Source: Sphingobacteriaceae bacterium (GTDB lineage Bacteria; Bacteroidota; Bacteroidia; B-17B0; Aurantibacillaceae). Taken from it: DNA of 64,000 nt. A program made the position numbers and the translations under genes. Where the stretch lies: positions 1 to 64,000 of the forward strand of contig JADJXI010000007.1 of NCBI GenBank assembly GCA_016715905.1, read 5' to 3'. This document shows, one piece after another, positions 36,468-44,888 of this stretch. The notes beneath the pieces were generated by a model. It was not told the origin of the DNA. It did not search any database and saw only the letters and a list, made by a program, of their open reading frames with translations. Each line of letters opens with the position of its first letter. Within the stretch, counting starts at the first letter, position 1.

Positions 36468-36929
36468 ATGAAAAAAATATTTTGCATAATTATTTTCATT
36501 TCGTTCTCAATCCAAGTCCTCGGACAGACTTCAACTAAAATTGGAAAAGAAGTTTATGACAACAACTGTACCTCTCTGAAAGAAATCGGAATTGTAATGT
36601 TTGACGAGTTGGACATTACTGAAAAAGAGTTTACAAATTATGTTGCGACGAATTTCAATAAAAATTTCCCGAAGACAACTGTTGAACTAAATATTGTTAT
36701 TGACAGCGACGCAAAGACCTGCTGCCGACGTTTATTTATTTCAGACTCGACAAAAATGGACAGTAAACAAATTACCACGTTAAAAAACATAGTTCTCAAA
36801 TTTCCAAAGTATAATAAAATAAAATTTGCGCTCAACGAAAAGACAAAATACCTTACTATTTTAATAAGCGGTGACAAAAAAGGTAAAACGACCGCTTATT
36901 TATTAGGCGGACATCGCGCCGGCCAATAA
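36468..36929 (+). CDS. Exported protein, unknown function
   Basis: 153 residues. Signal peptide 1-20 (VLGQ cleavage). Mature part mixed alpha/beta with a CTSL and a TCCRR pair. Resembles short TonB-C-like periplasmic proteins in the order VELNIVIDS then KIKFALNEKTKYLTI, without certainty. Sole gene of C9, 28 bases after the crossover. Confidence 0.7.
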   Translation: MKKIFCIIIFISFSIQVLGQTSTKIGKEVYDNNCTSLKEIGIVMFDELDITEKEFTNYVATNFNKNFPKTTVELNIVIDSDAKTCCRRLFISDSTKMDSKQITTLKNIVLKFPKYNKIKFALNEKTKYLTILISGDKKGKTTAYLLGGHRAGQ

Positions 36930-36939
36930 AAACTGTGTG

Positions 36940-37133
36940 CAGCGGCCAAGTTATAACAGCAAATTCGCCCAATGCGGCGGGACAGGGTCATCGCTCGCGC
37001 GCAACATTTCGGCCACTTCGTGACATTTGTTTGCGGCTCGCTAAAAAACATTTATCTTTAAATAAACATTTGTGGGTTAAGACAGGTGATGCTTCGAAAG
37101 TCGCACTGGGCAAATTCGCAAACCGTTATGCGG
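36940..37133 (+). repeat. Cassette-boundary palindrome S11
   Basis: Left core TTATAAC 36951-36957, stem GCAAATTCGCCCAATGCGGC...GTCGCACTGGGCAAATTCGC, right core AACCG|TTATG, crossover after 37125. Closes C9 (36441-37125): CAGCGGCCAAGTTATAAC pairs with the C9 start over 18 positions. Loop has TATCTTTAAATAAAC. Confidence 0.9.
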
Positions 37134-37201
37134 CATTTTTGGACGGACTCTTCTGCAGACAATTTTTCGGACAAATAAACGTTCTCGTAATAAAAAACAT
37201 C

Positions 37202-37627
37202 ATGACAAGACTTTCGACTTTTATCTTGACAATTTTCGGACTTGCAATTTTGACTACTAGTTGTGACAGACCCGTTTGCAAAAACACAAATCCCATCTTC
37301 GACAAATATTCTCCAGACGCCAAAGAGTATAAGGACGAATTGGCTAAACAATTAGCGACCATTGACAGATCCAAGCTGACCTATTGGATGGACACTTACC
37401 AAGAAAACAACGATGCAAAACTCATCAACGTTCATATTCAAGGTGACGGACTTTGCGCTAAAATTGTCCTGACATTAAATGGCTCCGACAAAGGCATTGA
37501 AGGTATAGTAAAAAACAAAGGCATGGGCTATCGCGGTGCTGAACTTGAAGACTTAAAGTTCGACATCAAACAAGACAGTACATCGACAGAATTTGTTTTT
37601 CAAGAAATCAGCGGAATTGTTGACTAA
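37202..37627 (+). CDS. Lipoprotein, unknown function
   Basis: 141 residues from the ATG at 37202; a longer frame runs upstream through S11 but makes no protein sense. Lipobox LTTSC at residue 19. Mature part ends IKQDSTSTEFVFQ, beta-rich. Family not recognised. Sole gene of C10. Confidence 0.7.
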   Translation: MTRLSTFILTIFGLAILTTSCDRPVCKNTNPIFDKYSPDAKEYKDELAKQLATIDRSKLTYWMDTYQENNDAKLINVHIQGDGLCAKIVLTLNGSDKGIEGIVKNKGMGYRGAELEDLKFDIKQDSTSTEFVFQEISGIVD

Positions 37628-37642
37628 GCTGTGTGTCAAAAA

Positions 37643-37780
37643 CGACCGCATAACACGGGCTAAAAAAAATGCGGCGGACGTACTAACAAAAACATTAGTA
37701 TCTTTATATACACATTTTAGGGTGTAGACAGAGGAAGCTCCGAAAGCCGCACTTTTCTTAGCCCGAAAACGTTAGCAGCA
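37643..37780 (+). repeat. Cassette-boundary palindrome S12
   Basis: Left core GCATAAC 37648-37654, stem CGGGCTAA...TTAGCCCG and ATGCGGC...GCCGCA, right core AAACG|TTAGC, crossover after 37771. Closes C10 (37126-37771). Loop has TATCTTTATATACAC. Confidence 0.85.
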
Positions 37781-37822
37781 ACCCAAACAGACGTATACCG
37801 ACAATTACAAACAGACAATAAA

Positions 37823-38167
37823 ATGGAATATACAGAACTTGACCATTTAAAAGACAAAGAGCAAATCGTAACTGACATTTACGAGAAATTAATCACTGAA
37901 CTACACAAATTCGGACAAATAAAAGTTGAACCGAAAAAGACAAGCATTCATCTTGGAAACAGATTTGGATTTGCAGGCGTATACACTCGTAAAGACTATA
38001 TTAACCTTGAAGTTCATTTAAACTACAAACTGACCAGCGACAGAGTATCAAAAATTGAACAAGGTTCTACAAATCGTTTTCACCATACAATCAAGTTGAC
38101 AAAAACCAAAGACATAGACAAGGAATTATTAACTTGGCTCAGAGAAGCCTACGAAATAAAAAAATAG
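37823..38167 (+). CDS. DUF5655-like protein
   Basis: 114 residues, cytoplasmic. The pattern FAGVYTRKDYINLEVHL, then RFHHTIKLT and ELLTWLREAYE fits the DUF5655 domain, which often ends longer proteins of accessory regions. Here it stands alone. Function unknown. First of two genes in C11. Confidence 0.75.
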   Translation: MEYTELDHLKDKEQIVTDIYEKLITELHKFGQIKVEPKKTSIHLGNRFGFAGVYTRKDYINLEVHLNYKLTSDRVSKIEQGSTNRFHHTIKLTKTKDIDKELLTWLREAYEIKK

Positions 38168-38171
38168 ACAG

Positions 38172-38468
38172 ATGAATAATATTATCAAAGGACTTATTGC
38201 AGGAACAATTTTTGGAATAGTTTCAATAATTCCAATGTTCTTTATGACATTTGAAGACAAAACAAGAGCAATAACTGCTTCATTTATAAGCAGATTTGCA
38301 ATTGGCTTTATTATTTTTAATATGGAACTTCCAATTCCTAATTGGCTTAAAGGTGGTCTTGTTGGACTTGTTTTGAGTTTGCCAGACGCTATTGTAACCA
38401 AACAATATGCACCAATACTTGGACTTGGACTAATTGGTGGAATTGTATGTGGACTATTAGCAAAATAA
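38172..38468 (+). CDS. Small membrane protein, glycine-zipper type
   Basis: 98 residues with three hydrophobic helices (about 4-24, 38-50, 56-95), rich in GxxxG spacing (GLIAGTIFGI, GLGLIGGIVCGLLAK). Follows the DUF5655-like gene by 4 bases in C11. Function unknown. Confidence 0.7.
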   Translation: MNNIIKGLIAGTIFGIVSIIPMFFMTFEDKTRAITASFISRFAIGFIIFNMELPIPNWLKGGLVGLVLSLPDAIVTKQYAPILGLGLIGGIVCGLLAK

Positions 38469-38492
38469 AATCGGAAAACAATAGACAGAAAA

Positions 38493-38637
38493 TGGGCAGC
38501 TGCTAACAGGGGTTTGAACGCAATGGGGGCAGAAGTAGTAAATTCAGCATTTGTACTTCTATTAAACTTTTGTGGTTTATTGAACATTTGCACTTCTAAT
38601 TCCCCCACTGCGTCAAGCCCCAAACCGTTATCGGCAA
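38493..38637 (+). repeat. Cassette-boundary palindrome S13
   Basis: Left core GCTAAC 38502-38507, stem GGGGTTTGAACGCAATGGGGG...CCCCCACTGCGTCAAGCCCC, right core AACCG|TTATC, crossover after 38627. Closes C11 (37772-38627): GGGCAGCTGCTAAC pairs with C11 start TTAGCAGCAACCC. Confidence 0.9.
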
Positions 38638-38691
38638 CCCTCTACGACCGAAACGACAGTAGTAAATTGACAGAGAAAACCACACACTTCT

Positions 38692-38756
38692 GCAAAGTCA
38701 AAAGAGCTGCAAGCCTACACACAAGCCAACGCATTTGCAGCACATTTGCCTTTGCC
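38692..38756. repeat. Bipartite hairpin B6
   Basis: Arms GTCAAAAGAGCTGCAA and TTGCAGCACATTTGCC; AAAAGA side first, as in B2. Upstream of the C12 operon. Confidence 0.75.
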
Positions 38757-38803
38757 CGACCAGACCACCGACAAACGGGGCAATTTGCTATTTTTACAAT
38801 TTC

Positions 38804-38845
38804 ATTTAAGTGTTTGCTTAAATACGAAAACTATTATTATCTTTG
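38804..38845 (+). promoter_or_regulatory. Promoter and likely ArsR-type operator
   Basis: TTTG at 38813-38816, 21 bases, then TATCTTTG at 38838-38845: a full Bacteroidota -33/-7 promoter. The -33 box sits inside the inverted repeat ATTTAAG-TGTTTG-CTTAAAT, a plausible binding site for the ArsR-like protein encoded next. Confidence 0.75.
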
Positions 38846-38865
38846 CCCCGAAAAACAAAACAACG

Positions 38866-39243
38866 ATGGACAAAAACACCTGTATTAGAGTATTTGCCGA
38901 CCAAGAGCAAATAGACCATTGCAAAAAAATATTGACCGAGAATTCTTACACTTTTGCTTCGTTGGGTAAAGTGCTTGAATTGGCAGGAAACGAAGTGCGT
39001 TTAAAAATCCTGTTTCTTTTGGAAGAAGAAAACGAATTATGCCCTTGCGACCTAAGCGATATTCTGGGTATGAGTATTCCTGCGGTATCTCAGCACTTGC
39101 GAAAAATGAAAGACGGTAACATTGTTCAAACAAGGCGTTCGGGACAAACCATTTTTTATTCTTTAAAACCCGAACACCTTGAAATACTCAAACCATTTTT
39201 CAAACACATTTCAAAACAATCATTAAAAACGCAAACAGTATAA
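38866..39243 (+). CDS. ArsR/SmtB-family metal-responsive repressor
   Basis: 125 residues from the ATG at 38866. Winged-helix core at about 35-100: LAGNEVRLKILFLLEEE, CPCDLSDILGMSIPAVSQHLRKMKDGNIV, RRSGQTIFYSL. Cys-x-Cys at the start of the recognition region (LCPCDLS) matches the thiolate metal site of ArsR-type sensors, with another Cys near the N-terminus (CIRVF). Likely senses Hg(II) or a similar metal, given the MerC-like gene in the operon. Confidence 0.88.
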   Translation: MDKNTCIRVFADQEQIDHCKKILTENSYTFASLGKVLELAGNEVRLKILFLLEEENELCPCDLSDILGMSIPAVSQHLRKMKDGNIVQTRRSGQTIFYSLKPEHLEILKPFFKHISKQSLKTQTV

Positions 39244-39275
39244 ATCCTAATTATTCACAATAAAATTCATTAAAA

Positions 39276-40043
39276 ATGAAAAAAATCCTTTTCTCACTAA
39301 TTGCACTATCTGCAATTACATTCAATGCTTGTAACAATAGCAATTCAGGAACAGCACAAAACGAAGTGGTCAACTTCTATGATGTGCCGCTTGTGTGCGG
39401 TGCCGCACCGCATATTGGTTGCGGGAGTAAAGCAAAACCTATTTTGCTTGGTTTAGAGAAAAAAAATGATGTTGTAAAAGAAGCGTGGCTGAACCGTGAA
39501 GGAACTGTGATTGCTATTGTTTGGAATGAAAATGTTTCTGCCGAATTAAAAACAAAAACTTCTGATGCCATTTTTAAAGAGAACAAGATGGATGTAACAT
39601 TGCTTTCGGAAAATGAACATAGAAAAATGTTAATCGATTTTGAACAAAAGAAAAATTGGTATCGTGGTGCGGAAGTAGATAAATTGAGTATGGAAGAAGC
39701 AGCCATAATCGCTGAACGATTGGTTAAACGCATTAATGCAAAAACACCTTTAACAAAGGAAAAATCAGGAGTACTACAACAAGCTATTACTAATAATTTT
39801 AAAACCACTTTTAAAGCTATTAACTCAACTTTAAATATCAATACGGACGAGAAAAAAGCGATGGAAACCTATAAACAAAAATTTGAAACTGAAATTTTAG
39901 AAATAGGAAAAAAATACCTGAACGAAACCGAAATGATAGCACTAAAAGATGCTATTGCAAACGGTTTAACACCTACTGAAGATGAAAACAAAGAATTAAA
40001 ATCTTGCGAAAAAAAGAATAAAGATAAATGTTGTAAAAAATAG
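39276..40043 (+). CDS. Cys-rich metal-related lipoprotein
   Basis: 255 residues. Lipobox FNACN (Cys19). The mature N-terminus holds YDVPLVCGAAPHIGCGSKAK, with two Cys and one His; the C-terminus ends SCEKKNKDKCCKK. Middle part helical. In the same operon as an ArsR-like repressor and a MerC-like protein, so it probably captures a thiophilic metal in the periplasm. I know no name for the family. Confidence 0.75.
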   Translation: MKKILFSLIALSAITFNACNNSNSGTAQNEVVNFYDVPLVCGAAPHIGCGSKAKPILLGLEKKNDVVKEAWLNREGTVIAIVWNENVSAELKTKTSDAIFKENKMDVTLLSENEHRKMLIDFEQKKNWYRGAEVDKLSMEEAAIIAERLVKRINAKTPLTKEKSGVLQQAITNNFKTTFKAINSTLNINTDEKKAMETYKQKFETEILEIGKKYLNETEMIALKDAIANGLTPTEDENKELKSCEKKNKDKCCKK

Positions 40044-40055
40044 AAAATACCTGCA

Positions 40056-40664
40056 ATGAAAATACCCAATAACATAGACAAATTAGGAACGGCTGGACTT
40101 TTCCTGACTGCAATATTTTCACCTTGCTGTTTTCCACTGTTTGCATTTGCAGCATCGGCACTCGGACTTGGTAGTGCCGAACTTTTTGGCGGTTGGACAA
40201 TGTGGGTTTTTCAAGCAATGGTTTTTATTTCAGTTGGCGGACTGTACATTTCGTATCGCAGACACCGTTGTATGTATCCGCTAATGACTGCAATTCCAAG
40301 CGGACTTTTCATTTTTTACGCTTATCACTTTAACGACAGCGACTACTGGCCATATTTTCTTTATGCAGGTATGTTCGGACTTTTAATAGCTACCATTTGG
40401 AATTACAGACGAAATAAAATGCACGGCAGTTGTAATACTTGTGCAACATACAATGGCAAGACCGTTGAACTGCAATCTACAATTACTTGCCCAAACTGTG
40501 GACACAAAAAAACAGAAATAATGCCGACCGATGCTTGTGAGTTTTTTTACGAGTGTGAAAATTGTAAGGTCAGAATAAAACCATTGCAAGGCGACTGTTG
40601 TGTGTATTGTAGCTACGGGACAGTGAAATGCCCACCAATACAAGCAGGAGACAGTTGTTGTTGA
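40056..40664 (+). CDS. MerC-like membrane protein with Cys-rich C-terminal domain
   Basis: 202 residues. Same layout as the protein at 27266-27868: four helices, SPCCFPLF in helix 1, then CNTC, CPNCGHK, CENCK and the end GDCCVYCSYGTVKCP with a final CC. The likely role is Hg(II) uptake into a detoxification route; no mercuric reductase is encoded in the window. Two such cassettes with different repressors stand 11 kb apart. Confidence 0.8.
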   Translation: MKIPNNIDKLGTAGLFLTAIFSPCCFPLFAFAASALGLGSAELFGGWTMWVFQAMVFISVGGLYISYRRHRCMYPLMTAIPSGLFIFYAYHFNDSDYWPYFLYAGMFGLLIATIWNYRRNKMHGSCNTCATYNGKTVELQSTITCPNCGHKKTEIMPTDACEFFYECENCKVRIKPLQGDCCVYCSYGTVKCPPIQAGDSCC

Positions 40665-40682
40665 AATTAACAGGACACCGCA

Positions 40683-40749
40683 TTTGCAAGCACATTTCCA
40701 TTTTTTGCATCTCACAAATCCGACCGAAAAAATGTAAAAGAGCTTGCAA
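40683..40749. repeat. Bipartite hairpin B7
   Basis: Arms TTGCAAGCACATTTCCATTT and AAATGTAAAAGAGCTTGCAA. Just after the C12 operon. Confidence 0.75.
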
Positions 40750-40802
40750 CCAGCGCACAGAGACACTACAAACTTGACACAGTACCACTACGAAAGACGG
40801 AA

Positions 40803-40945
40803 GGGCAGCCGATAACAGCGGTTTGGCAAAAGTGGCGGTTCAGTGCTTCGTAGGACAGTTTTGTGGGTATATAAACTTTAGTGCTTCGTATGCAAGTTGG
40901 TGCTGAAAATCGCCACCTTCGCCAAGCCGCAAACCGTTATGCGGC
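40803..40945 (+). repeat. Cassette-boundary palindrome S14
   Basis: Left core CGATAAC 40810-40816, stem GCGGTTTGGCAAAAGTGGCG...CGCCACCTTCGCCAAGCCGC, right core AACCG|TTATG, crossover after 40936. Closes C12 (38628-40936): GGGCAGCCGATAAC pairs with C12 start TTATCGGCAACCC. Confidence 0.9.
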
Positions 40946-40967
40946 ATGCTATGACAACCATAAACGA

Positions 40968-41360
40968 ATGAAATACTATCAATTATTTATAGACACTGAC
41001 AATAATGCTGAAACTTATAATAGAGTGACAGAACTATTAGGACTTCAGCCGACTGAAAGTGAAAAGGACAAGACTTCCGAAGACAGATATAGCTCATGGA
41101 TGTATATGGTGACAGAAACTGAAAATGACCCATACTATGATTTTATTAATAACTTTCTAGACATTTTAGAACCCAAATATGGTGACCTTGAAAAACTTGG
41201 TGTGACAAGAGATAAAATTTTGTTTTGGATGCTTTATGAATATGATCAACAATGCGGAATGGAATTTCATCCTCAAGAAATGACAAGACTTGGACAAAAT
41301 GGAATTCATTTGAATATTGACTGTTGGACAAACAATACGGAAGAAAGCACGACCGCATAA
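40968..41360 (+). CDS. DUF4279-like protein
   Basis: 130 residues, cytoplasmic, from the ATG at 40968. Pattern near the C-terminus: RDKILFWMLYEYDQQCGMEF, then LGQNGIHLNIDCW, as in DUF4279 proteins, many of which lie in toxin-immunity or accessory regions. The TAA stop is formed by the left core of S15 (GCATAAC), so gene and site overlap. Sole gene of C13. Confidence 0.7.
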   Translation: MKYYQLFIDTDNNAETYNRVTELLGLQPTESEKDKTSEDRYSSWMYMVTETENDPYYDFINNFLDILEPKYGDLEKLGVTRDKILFWMLYEYDQQCGMEFHPQEMTRLGQNGIHLNIDCWTNNTEESTTA

Positions 41361-41488
41361 CACGGGTTTTGCGTCAGGCGGGCAGACGTGCAAAATTGGA
41401 GCTTTGTGCTTCGATGAAACTTTAGAAATTCATTGAAACTTTGTGCTTCAAAATCCCGCCCGAACGCAAAGCCCGAAACCGTTAGGTT
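41350..41488 (+). repeat. Cassette-boundary palindrome S15
   Basis: Left core GCATAAC 41355-41361, stem CGGGTTTTGCGTCAGGCGGG...CCCGCCCGAACGCAAAGCCCG, right core AACCG|TTAGG, crossover after 41481. Closes C13 (40937-41481): GACCGCATAAC pairs with C13 start TTATGCGGC. Confidence 0.88.
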
Positions 41489-42072
41489 CCATTTGTAACG
41501 CACCTGTGTGTGTTAAGCTAGACGTAGCAGTAGAAATTTTTTTTTAAGTTGCGGGACGTTAAAGCAAGGCGTAAAAATTTTTGATTTTTTATTAAATAAA
41601 TCCTGACCTTTTGTCTAAGCAGTTTTTGAAAAAAAACGTTTTGCCTTTAGCAAAACAAAACGATTAGTGGATTTGGAGTGTTGCGAGTGCACTCGCATAA
41701 GTGACAAAGACGCTAAGCGTTTTTGCTTAGACAAAGGTAGCGAAAATTTTTACAAAGTCAACGGTTTGACAAGGGGTAGACTTTGTTTTATAAACAAAAT
41801 CAAAATTTTTACCCTTTTATTTTGTCCCGACAACTAAAGTTGGCTTTCTAAGACTGCGTCAAGCTGTCGCGCTTGAAGCAATAATAGAAAGCCTAAAATT
41901 TCTCCTGTGGACCCTAGACTTTAAAAGCTTGACCGCTGCTGCGGTCAGTGCGCCACAAACGAAACCTAACAACGGCTAAGCACAATGCCTTTTTCTTTTA
42001 TCTATTGTTACCTTCATTTCATTTCGGTAACTTTGAATATGGAAAAAGGCACTGATGCCTAGCCGTTATCCG
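41482..42072 (+). mobile_element. Gene-less repeat cassette, copy 3 (C14)
   Basis: 591 bp, near-identical to the other copies. Left neighbour of unit U2, whose other side is copy 4, both in the same orientation: a direct repeat flanking 6.7 kb. Confidence 0.85.
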
Positions 42073-42080
42073 TTATAACC
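41961..42080 (+). repeat. Cassette-boundary palindrome S16
   Basis: Same sequence as S7, left core 41965-41970, right core ATCCG|TTATAACC, crossover after 42072; the bases after G are the start of U2. Confidence 0.88.
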
Positions 42081-42450
42081 AATGGCGGCGGACTTTCGCT
42101 CCGTAGACAACTTTACGGTAGACAATAAACTTTTCGTCCGGCCTTTAAGGACAGCTTTAATTTTCCATAAACACATTTTAGGTAAATAGACAGGTGTACT
42201 TGTTATTGCTTTTCTTTCGCTCTTCGGGCGGACACGCCCGTTAGTGCAGCTATCGCGACATCCCAACGCACTTTTGTGGTTTTTGCAAAACCATTTTGGC
42301 TCACGCTTGCTGCGGTCATTTGTAATTTTTCCGCTACGCTCCAAAATTCCAAATCACCTCGCGCAAACGCACACTATATTGTGCGGGGCGATAGCCCCGC
42401 TTTTGTGCACGTGGCTCCGCCCATAAAGTGCGCTTGCGGTATTTTTTTTG
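42073..42450. repeat. Start element of large unit U2
   Basis: Gene-free, about 95% identical by eye to 61352-61735: GGCGGCGGACTTTCGCTCCG, GGTGTACTTGTTATTGC, CTTCGGGCGGACACGCCCG, TTTCCGCTACGCTCC, and a GC hairpin GCGGGGCGATAGCCCCGC. Long minus-strand frames in both copies exist only because the DNA is repeated. Confidence 0.85.
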
Positions 42451-42507
42451 TTTAAAACTTGTTAGTGCATTTTTAATATAATTTTTGGTCAAAAATAAAT
42501 TTTTTTC

Positions 42508-42537
42508 ATTGTCATGTGAAAATATGGACTATATTTG
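42508..42537 (+). promoter_or_regulatory. Candidate promoter of the radical-SAM peptide operon
   Basis: ATTG at 42508-42511, 18 bases, then TATATTTG at 42530-42537 (matches TAnnTTTG). About 105 bases upstream of the ATG, implying a long leader. Confidence 0.5.
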
Positions 42538-42642
42538 TTTAGGGATTCCTTCTAATTTTTTCTTCAGCACTTCTTTAATTTTTCTTATAAGCGGTAGCCG
42601 AAAAGCTTTATCAAAGAGTAGGCAAATATAAAACTACTTAAA

Positions 42643-43515
42643 ATGGCAATCGGAACATTTAACCCTTATCCTTTAATAGGAAATCAATTAGTCGCAGGCA
42701 TGGACGCTGTCTCTGCAGCAGTTACTCCAACCTCAAGCGTAGATGAGTTTGTAAACGCAATTTACAATTACATTCAACCTATTTTTTATCCCTCGACTGC
42801 TGGCACGGCTATCCCGTCTCAACTTGAGATAGAAATTAAATCAGTAATTTATAACGTCATAAATGCATATAGCAGTAAAGTAATCAATAAATTACCTTGG
42901 ACTGCTCAGCAAATGAACTTCATTAGCATGATGCTTGGTCTTACTACAACTAATAATGTTCCGATTAATGCAATTGATACATGGTTTAATGATATTCAAA
43001 ATAATATTTCGGATGCGAATCAATCAATTGATGATCAAACCCCTCTTTTGTTGGGCATTAGATGTGGTACAAGTATTTATGCCTATTGGAATCGCAAGGT
43101 AGCGACACCTGGTTCTTGGTCAGCATTCTTTCAAACACCCGCACCATTAAATTATGCAAACATCCCATTGTGGTCTACTGCTTGTATAGAAGGCGCGCTC
43201 ATTGGAGCAAATGCAAGTGAAAAGGGACTCATTGCACCTACCACGGACATTACTAGCGTAAACATAATTTCTGCTCTCATTGGAGCCATTGCAATTGGCG
43301 CAGGAAAAGTTATTTTTAGATGGGTTCCTGAAATTCTTCCGCTTGAATTAGTTGAAGAAACATTTATCGGTGGATTTTCTCCTGCATTTGGTTCAGGACT
43401 ACAGGCATTTGGGATTGGGAAAAATGAAAAGGACTGCAAAGAGAACACTAAATGTGTTAATAAAGGAGATTGCTCAAATAACGGTTGTACAAATTGGCAA
43501 TGTACGGTAAAATAA
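42643..43515 (+). CDS. Long putative RiPP precursor with Cys-rich C-terminus
   Basis: 290 residues. Helical N-terminal about 220 residues without signal peptide. After a short Gly-rich patch (FIGGFSPAFGSGLQAFGIG) comes a hydrophilic tail with five evenly spaced cysteines, C265, C271, C277, C282 and C287 (spacing 5-5-4-4). A radical-SAM/SPASM maturase follows 8 bases after. The tail is the obvious substrate core, which would make this a peptide natural product or modified secreted protein with an unusually long leader. I do not recognise the family; the pairing with the maturase is the main evidence. Confidence 0.65.
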   Translation: MAIGTFNPYPLIGNQLVAGMDAVSAAVTPTSSVDEFVNAIYNYIQPIFYPSTAGTAIPSQLEIEIKSVIYNVINAYSSKVINKLPWTAQQMNFISMMLGLTTTNNVPINAIDTWFNDIQNNISDANQSIDDQTPLLLGIRCGTSIYAYWNRKVATPGSWSAFFQTPAPLNYANIPLWSTACIEGALIGANASEKGLIAPTTDITSVNIISALIGAIAIGAGKVIFRWVPEILPLELVEETFIGGFSPAFGSGLQAFGIGKNEKDCKENTKCVNKGDCSNNGCTNWQCTVK

Positions 43516-43523
43516 TTTAAATA

Positions 43524-44888
43524 ATGAAATACAGTCAGTTTAACGCTATAATTCCGCATGAAAACCAATTTGCGTTGTTTAATTCATTTAATCAAAAAGT
43601 AATTCTATTACTTCCCGAGTTAAAAGAATTGTTAAGCGCTGCAATAACAGAAGGAATTGATAATCTAAAAAATTATCATCCTTCTTTCTTTAATTATTTA
43701 TGCCAAGAAGAATTTATTATTGAAAATTCAATAGATGAAATTGAAAAAGTAAGAGCATTATCTCTAGAGGTCGATAATAACGAAAGTAGTTTCATTTTAA
43801 CTATTAACCCAACGATGAATTGCAATTTCAAATGTTGGTATTGCTATGAATCACATATTAAAGAATCAAAAATGAACTTAAATGCGATTGATAGAGTAAA
43901 AAAACTTATCGATAAAATATCCTTGAATCCAAAAATTAAGACGTTTTCCATTTCCTTTTTCGGCGGTGAACCTTTACTTTATTTTGATAAAAGTGTAATC
44001 CCATTAATTAATTACTTTTTAGAAAAATGTCAAAAAACAGATATTCAGCCAGAAATAGGATTTACGAGTAATGGCTATTTAATATCACCTGATTTTATTA
44101 AATACTTTGATGATAAAGCTCACAAATGTTCTCTCCAGATAACATTAGATGGTTCTGAGGAAGATCATGATGAGGTTCGATTCGTTAATAAACAAAAAGG
44201 GTCATACTCTAAAATTGTAGAAAATATTAAACTATTAGTTGAAAATTCATTTTATGTATCGGTAAGAATTAATTACACAGACAAAAATATTGCAAACGCG
44301 TATAAAATTATAAATGATTTTATTGGACTTTCGGAGGAAACAAAAAATAAATACATATTATTCGACTTTCATAGGGTTTGGCAAAACGAGAGAGAATCAG
44401 ATATAGACCAAGTTTTATATGACACGATCAATTCGTTTCGCCATGCTGGCTTCAAGGTTAGTCAGCAGTCCCCAAACAATGTAATAAATTCTTGTTATGC
44501 AGATAAAAGAAATAGTGTTGTTGTTAACTACAATGGAGACATATATAAGTGTACAGCCCGGGACTTCACGAAAGCAAGCCGAGAAGGTTATTTAAATGAA
44601 GATGGTAGTTTAGTTTGGGAAAACAATGGTCTTGAGAAAAGAATGAATATTAAATTCAAAAATAAACCTTGTTTATCATGTAAGATTATGCCATTATGTA
44701 ATGGTGGTTGTTCTCAAGCCGCAATTGAAGCAGGCGATAATGATTATTGCGTTCACTACGGTGACGAAAATGAAAAAAATAAAATAATAAAATACAAAAT
44801 AGAAGAAATTTTAAGAACTCAGTATACTCAAAAGTTAGCAGACATAACCGCGGGCGAGCATTCGTTCGAAAAAACACATATGATATGA
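43524..44888 (+). CDS. Radical SAM/SPASM peptide maturase
   Basis: 454 residues. [4Fe-4S] radical SAM motif CNFKCWYC with C100, C104 and C107; FFGGEPLL follows. SPASM region: C324 and C343, then C383-x2-C386-x5-C392-x3-C396 and a later Cys (DYCVHYG), giving ligands for two auxiliary clusters. The N-terminal about 85 residues may bind a leader peptide. Related to PqqE and sulfatase-maturase types, which make thioether or C-C bonds or activate cysteines. Substrate is probably the upstream 290-residue protein. Overlaps the next gene by ATGA. Confidence 0.88.
   Translation: MKYSQFNAIIPHENQFALFNSFNQKVILLLPELKELLSAAITEGIDNLKNYHPSFFNYLCQEEFIIENSIDEIEKVRALSLEVDNNESSFILTINPTMNCNFKCWYCYESHIKESKMNLNAIDRVKKLIDKISLNPKIKTFSISFFGGEPLLYFDKSVIPLINYFLEKCQKTDIQPEIGFTSNGYLISPDFIKYFDDKAHKCSLQITLDGSEEDHDEVRFVNKQKGSYSKIVENIKLLVENSFYVSVRINYTDKNIANAYKIINDFIGLSEETKNKYILFDFHRVWQNERESDIDQVLYDTINSFRHAGFKVSQQSPNNVINSCYADKRNSVVVNYNGDIYKCTARDFTKASREGYLNEDGSLVWENNGLEKRMNIKFKNKPCLSCKIMPLCNGGCSQAAIEAGDNDYCVHYGDENEKNKIIKYKIEEILRTQYTQKLADITAGEHSFEKTHMI

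Noticed and set aside
36935..37201. N-terminal extension of the lipoprotein at 37202
   Set aside because: It runs through the palindrome S11; the signal peptide starts at 37202.
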